Shown: positions 60,381 through 64,000 of the stretch, piece by piece
How positions within the stretch are numbered: position 1 is the stretch's first letter
Layout of the letters: each line of letters begins with the position of its first letter
Assembly (NCBI GenBank): GCA_012515515.1
Contig: JAAYYE010000010.1
Location: 19,811 to 83,810 of the forward strand
DNA length: 64,000 nt
Reading direction: 5' to 3'
Source of the DNA: Minisyncoccota bacterium
GTDB lineage: Bacteria > Patescibacteria > Microgenomatia > UBA1400 > PJMF01
The notes under the pieces: model-generated
Told to the model about the DNA's origin: nothing
Databases searched by the model: none
What the model saw: only the letters and a program-made list of their open reading frames with translations
Made by a program: the position numbers and the translations under genes

Positions 60381-62288
60381 TTATCGTTCAGCAAAGACGG
60401 CAGTTATTTCTAAATTTTTTGTTGGATTAATCAATAAATTCTTTTTTCTTAAACTTTCTGGGTTTAAATCATCACTTAGCCAGGATACAAAGTTACAAGT
60501 TTTACTTGATAAGCCTTCAAGAGCAAGTGGCTTGTTTAATGGGTAATCGCCAAGCCAGGGAAAATGATTGGCATCAAGAGTTAAAGAATTAACTTTAACT
60601 TCAGCAACACAAGGACCCTGAGTATTAATTTTTATCTCATATAAACCCGCCAATTCAAAGTATTGGATTAGGTGGTTTTTGACGTAAGCTGGTCGATTGC
60701 TGGCAAAATTTTTTAATTTTTCAATATTTTGATACCAAGCTTCTTTACTAGTTAACATGCCTTCAGTTTGATCTCCCCAACGCGCAATATGTCGAATAAT
60801 TTCCTGATCAATGCGAGCACTCAACTCTTCAATCTTTTTGATTACAGTTTCCTCTTTAAAAGCGCTATTTAGCAAATCAAAATATCTACTGACAAATTTA
60901 TTTCTAAAATCTGGGTTATCAAATAAATTTTTAAAAACATATTCTTCTCTATCAAGTTTATAAAACATGTCTAGCGAGAGAGCATCGTCCTTAACCAAGT
61001 GGTTCATGTTTTTCGGGCCATCTAGGGCAAAACCATAATCGGTATCATAAATCAACCAGCGCCAACGACCATCGAGCGGACTTAGTGTTTCTTCAAAAAT
61101 GTTATTTTTATATCGCCAAAACTTATAATTAGCGTGTGGCCAATCATAGTTGGCATAAAACATTTCGGCAATGTTGTAATCAATAAAATTGTTTACATCA
61201 ATCTTATTTATTACCTTTTGGTAATTAGAAGTGATTATTAAATAGTTATTTCTTACAAAGTTAATTAACTCCGTGTAAGAATCACCATCTTTTTCTTTAC
61301 CGATTTTAATCTTTGGCAAACCCTTTTTATCTAAATAATTGTGAGTTACCGAAACAATAATGTTTTTAGATTCAAGCTTATAATCTGCATAATTTTGGAC
61401 AAAATAATCTCGATTATATCTTTCTCTAACATTATAAATTCCCCAATAATCACCATTTAAAAAAACGACAGCTGGACGACAAGCCTGAGTGCTTAAATCA
61501 GTATTATTTAGCAAAAGCTCTTGCATCAAACAATCACGAAATAAGGTTGAATACCAGTCGTTGCCTGAATTACTTATCTTTAAACTGTCAAAAATCTTTC
61601 TTTCTCGATCGGGAAAGATTTGATAGTTGATTTGATTGTTTGGCTCTGAGTCAGCAAAATAAAGGTTAAAAGATTTTTGGGGAAAATAAGCGCTTGAACC
61701 TCCTGAAATTTTTATATTTATTGACCTAGAAAATATTTCTTGATTATTTTCAAAATAGCTTAAATGAGCTGGTCTTTTCCAGGAATCATCTTGTTTGGTG
61801 AAATTGGCAATATTGGGATCATTACCCACAACATAAATGCCAATCTCATTATCCCAAAGATTAGGTGGATTAGTGTTGATAGCAAGAATTGGCAGATCGC
61901 TGCTAAAATTTATAAAATAATTTTTATGAACCACACTGCTCAATTGTTTATTATTTTTGAAAAGAGCGGCTTTGATTATAGTATTGTTCTTAACAAGTAA
62001 TCCCTTAGCGCTTTCATACAAATGTGATTGAGGGGTCGGTGTGGAACCGTCAAGAGTATAAAAAATTTGAGCATTTTTAATGGGAGAAATTATCTCAAGC
62101 TGAATTTCCTCATCTGAAAAATTATTGCTGGGTGTAAAAAATAAGTTTTGTTTTAATATTCTAATTTTAAAAAAAGTGCTTTGAGAAAAAACTAAAAATA
62201 TTAATACAATGATTAAAAAGGGGGCAATATTTTTCAGCCAATTTTTTGAATGCAATGGTTTTTTATTTTTTTTGTTTTTAATTATCAT
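60381..62288 (-). CDS. CotH-kinase family protein with chitobiase-like N-terminal domain
   Basis: N-terminal helix (about 22-40). A beta-sandwich domain of the chitobiase/hexosaminidase C-terminal type (about 60-130) contains IFYTLDGSTPTPQS. The CotH kinase domain (about 130-560) has KISGGSSAYFPQKSFNLYF, then SLKISNSGNDWYSTLFRD, LNGDYWGIYNVRERYN and the metal-binding WLIYDTDYGFAL. The C-terminal part (about 570-635) is a small repeat-like domain ending LEITAVFAER, frequent at the end of CotH proteins. CotH kinases phosphorylate proteins; here the location suggests an extracytoplasmic target. A + strand frame inside its 3' end is a shadow. Confidence 0.92.
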   Translation of the reverse strand: MIIKNKKNKKPLHSKNWLKNIAPFLIIVLIFLVFSQSTFFKIRILKQNLFFTPSNNFSDEEIQLEIISPIKNAQIFYTLDGSTPTPQSHLYESAKGLLVKNNTIIKAALFKNNKQLSSVVHKNYFINFSSDLPILAINTNPPNLWDNEIGIYVVGNDPNIANFTKQDDSWKRPAHLSYFENNQEIFSRSINIKISGGSSAYFPQKSFNLYFADSEPNNQINYQIFPDRERKIFDSLKISNSGNDWYSTLFRDCLMQELLLNNTDLSTQACRPAVVFLNGDYWGIYNVRERYNRDYFVQNYADYKLESKNIIVSVTHNYLDKKGLPKIKIGKEKDGDSYTELINFVRNNYLIITSNYQKVINKIDVNNFIDYNIAEMFYANYDWPHANYKFWRYKNNIFEETLSPLDGRWRWLIYDTDYGFALDGPKNMNHLVKDDALSLDMFYKLDREEYVFKNLFDNPDFRNKFVSRYFDLLNSAFKEETVIKKIEELSARIDQEIIRHIARWGDQTEGMLTSKEAWYQNIEKLKNFASNRPAYVKNHLIQYFELAGLYEIKINTQGPCVAEVKVNSLTLDANHFPWLGDYPLNKPLALEGLSSKTCNFVSWLSDDLNPESLRKKNLLINPTKNLEITAVFAER

Positions 62289-62323
62289 TTAAATTTACTA
62301 GGGTTTATGTTTTGCCAAATAGT

Positions 62324-63691
62324 TTATTCAAGTTGAATACCAATTTTTCCATGTTCTGAAAATAAATTATTATTTTCGTTGGCTGGATAAACAATTTTTA
62401 TGCTTTTACCATTTTCTTTTTTAGTAATAGCGGGTTCAATCAAATATTTTAGACCAAGATCGCTAGCGTGGGGTATTAAATAAATGATTTCTTTAATTTC
62501 GTGTTCTTGATCAATTCTTAATACATCATTTTTAATAGCAACACTATTGCCTAAAGTAAATTCACGATCACGGGTAATTATGGAGCTTTTTAAGTATGAG
62601 TAATTAAATATTGAAAATAGCAAAAACATTAATAATAATAATTGTCGACTAAATTTAGTGAATGTTAATGCTAGAACCAGCATTAGTGGCGGGAGGCCAA
62701 TAACTAGATAATATTCTGGAATTTCTCCTTGATAAAATGACATTAATATAATCACCAGTATCGGCCAGAACAATAATTTAAAAAACAATGCTTTTTCTTT
62801 TCTAAATCTTATAAAAAAAGTTGCTAAAATAAGCAGTAAACCAATTACTTGGCGAATGGTTGAATTTTTACCATAAAGAACTAATCTTCCAAACACATCC
62901 AAAGTAAATTTTGTATTGTTATAAATATTTCTCAAAAGATTTATGAGATTAAAACCCGATGCTTCGTTTGAAAATAAACTTAGAATACCCGATATATTAA
63001 TAAAGCCATGTCGCAAATCAAAAATTATTGTGGGTAACAAACTAATGCCAAGGCCTAGGCAGCTAGCAAAAAAAATCTCTTTTGGTCGTTTAAAAATTAA
63101 GGCAAATAAAAACACGGTTGGAATCAATAAAAAAGCAGAGAAATGGGCCTGATAAGCTAAAAATGAGCCCAAGGCAATTAAAGCCAGATCTAATTTTTTT
63201 GGTTTTGTTGCAAAATAGATTGGCCAAACAACTAAGGAAAAAGCAAGAAGACTTAAATTTGGATTCCAAAATGTCCGATCAATTTTCAAAAATAAAGGAG
63301 AAATTGACCAAATGGCTACAATAATTAAAGCTGATTTAGTTGTTTGATAGTGTTTTGCTAAAAAATATAAGGCGACGCCGGTAATAAAACTAATTAATAC
63401 TGGCAGAATAACTGTGCTATGAATGTTGCCAAACACAAATAAAAAGGGGACGGTTGCATAATAAATTAGCGGACCAGTAAAAGTACTAGCTGGACCAGTT
63501 CTGGGACCAATTAAAGTTAATTTGCCCTGTAAGATGCTTTCCGCATTAGTAAGAATTTGTACTTGATCAAAATTTAAAACATAGTTTTGCCAGTTGTAGG
63601 ATCTAAGACAGATTCCTATTAATAGTAGCAATATTAATAGGAAGTTTTTCCTAAATAATAAATAAACTGTTTTAATCATCGAGTTAATCAT
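62324..63691 (-). CDS. GT39-like membrane glycosyltransferase
   Basis: About 10-11 helices. The first loop carries LNFDQVQILTNAESI, and then GPRTGPASTFTGPLIYYATVP. The second catalytic loop has RTFWNPNLSLLAFS, parallel to WNPNPAPFF in the GT39 at 47004-48539, so the two are paralogues. The usual acidic pair is reduced to a single Asp (FDQ), so donor use may differ or activity may be weak. It lies 35 nt upstream of the CotH gene on the same strand. Confidence 0.8.
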   Translation of the reverse strand: MINSMIKTVYLLFRKNFLLILLLLIGICLRSYNWQNYVLNFDQVQILTNAESILQGKLTLIGPRTGPASTFTGPLIYYATVPFLFVFGNIHSTVILPVLISFITGVALYFLAKHYQTTKSALIIVAIWSISPLFLKIDRTFWNPNLSLLAFSLVVWPIYFATKPKKLDLALIALGSFLAYQAHFSAFLLIPTVFLFALIFKRPKEIFFASCLGLGISLLPTIIFDLRHGFINISGILSLFSNEASGFNLINLLRNIYNNTKFTLDVFGRLVLYGKNSTIRQVIGLLLILATFFIRFRKEKALFFKLLFWPILVIILMSFYQGEIPEYYLVIGLPPLMLVLALTFTKFSRQLLLLMFLLFSIFNYSYLKSSIITRDREFTLGNSVAIKNDVLRIDQEHEIKEIIYLIPHASDLGLKYLIEPAITKKENGKSIKIVYPANENNNLFSEHGKIGIQLE

Positions 63692-63778
63692 ATAATTATC
63701 TCTAAGAAATTAAAAGATCAAGATCCTTCAAGGGCAGCTAGTTTTTTACTGAGTTATAATTTATGATAGTTTTAGTCT

Positions 63779-64000
63779 ATGTTAATTGCTGTTTTTAAAA
63801 TTTTTTTACTTATTCTTTTTTCTTATTTGGGTTTTGGTTTATTCATCTTAAAATTCTTTAAAAAACTTAACTTTACCGCTTTAGAAAAAATCTTATTCGC
63901 ATTGATTTTGAGTATTTCTACTCTCAGCATGAGTTTTGTGCTTTTGGCAAAATTCTTCTCAACTAATAGTTATTATTTATTAATACCCAGTTTTATATTA
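63779..64000 (+). CDS. Membrane protein, N-terminal part (runs off the window)
   Basis: An open frame from ATG 63779 to the window end without a stop (74 codons). It codes for hydrophobic helices (MLIAVFKIFLLILFSYLGFG at the start, then ALILSISTLSMSFVLLAKFF). It probably starts another polytopic glycan-related protein, such as an O-antigen polymerase or GT-C enzyme; nothing more can be said. Confidence 0.65.
   Translation, partial: MLIAVFKIFLLILFSYLGFGLFILKFFKKLNFTALEKILFALILSISTLSMSFVLLAKFFSTNSYYLLIPSFIL

Noticed and set aside
60352..60546. A 64-codon + strand frame after the GEEISWGQRIF gene
   Set aside because: It is antisense to the C-terminal domain of the CotH-kinase gene and has no ribosome site or recognisable features.

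Overview
The window is a densely packed, AT-rich (my estimate by eye is 35-38% GC) bacterial chromosome segment read with the standard code (TGA is used as a stop, for example at 15747-15749 and 41931-41933). It carries about 60 protein genes, two tRNA genes and one candidate structured RNA. Several traits point to a Candidate Phyla Radiation (Patescibacteria, Parcubacteria-like) genome. These are pared-down versions of universal proteins (AspRS without its GAD insertion, DnaX without its zinc module, a shortened YbeY), a PrmC with NLPY in place of NPPY, an ADP-forming acetate-CoA ligase fusion, an archaeal-type class I aldolase, many short membrane-anchored proteins of unknown function, and a cell-surface glycan locus without lipopolysaccharide genes. 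The phylum-level call is an inference. I see no phage, transposon or CRISPR signature.

Layout. 0-8.4 kb: translation and replication housekeeping on the + strand (aspS, a D,D-carboxypeptidase, gltX, ybeY, dnaX, ybaB, rdgB) with two unknown genes. 8.4-13.2 kb: aldolase and a membrane protein (-), then a MacAB-like efflux operon (+). 13.2-14.75 kb: small unknowns, a bidirectional terminator, a candidate ncRNA on the - strand and tRNA-Glu(CTC). 14.75-18.4 kb: a secretory operon ending in a TasA/camelysin-like protein, then a CAP-domain protein. 18.4-26.6 kb: rmlA, frr, a site-2 protease, a DUF3048 protein, a winged-helix regulator and secDF. 26.6-33 kb: cca, recJ, prmC and two thiol-redox proteins. 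33-39.3 kb: an energy and CoA module (pflB, pflA, ADP-forming acetate-CoA ligase, and a CoaD-CoaE fusion). 39.3-43.4 kb: xthA, a nucleotidyltransferase-like protein, a membrane pseudo-histidine kinase, tRNA-Gln(CTG), an OmpR-type response regulator and a soluble histidine kinase that overlaps it tail to tail. 43.4-64 kb: surface polysaccharide and glycoprotein genes. These comprise an eight-gene - strand operon (ugd, rmd, gmd, GT2-GtrA, GT39, Alg5-like GT2 and two more GT-C enzymes), trmD, rmlD/rmlB/rmlC-like, an LCP ligase, a flippase, a CotH kinase and another GT39.

How it fits together. Pyruvate is cleaved by PflB to formate and acetyl-CoA, and the ligase turns acetyl-CoA into acetate plus ATP. 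CoA itself is finished by the CoaD-CoaE fusion in the same apparent operon. This is a fermentative, formate-producing design. Nucleotide sugars dTDP-L-rhamnose (rmlABCD), GDP-D-rhamnose (gmd/rmd) and UDP-glucuronate (ugd) can feed the polyprenyl-phosphate-sugar synthases, GT-C transferases and flippase, and the LCP enzyme would attach the product to the wall. Sec components, a DsbA-like oxidase and a thioredoxin-CcdA fusion serve extracytoplasmic proteins.

Odd or possibly new: a recurring arrangement of -10-like boxes 6-9 nt before start codons that lack a Shine-Dalgarno (probable leaderless mRNAs); a candidate ncRNA at about 14190-14335; a compact signalling locus combining a pseudo-kinase, a response regulator and a soluble kinase, with repeated GTAAAAC motifs; and a COASY-like bacterial CoaD-CoaE fusion.
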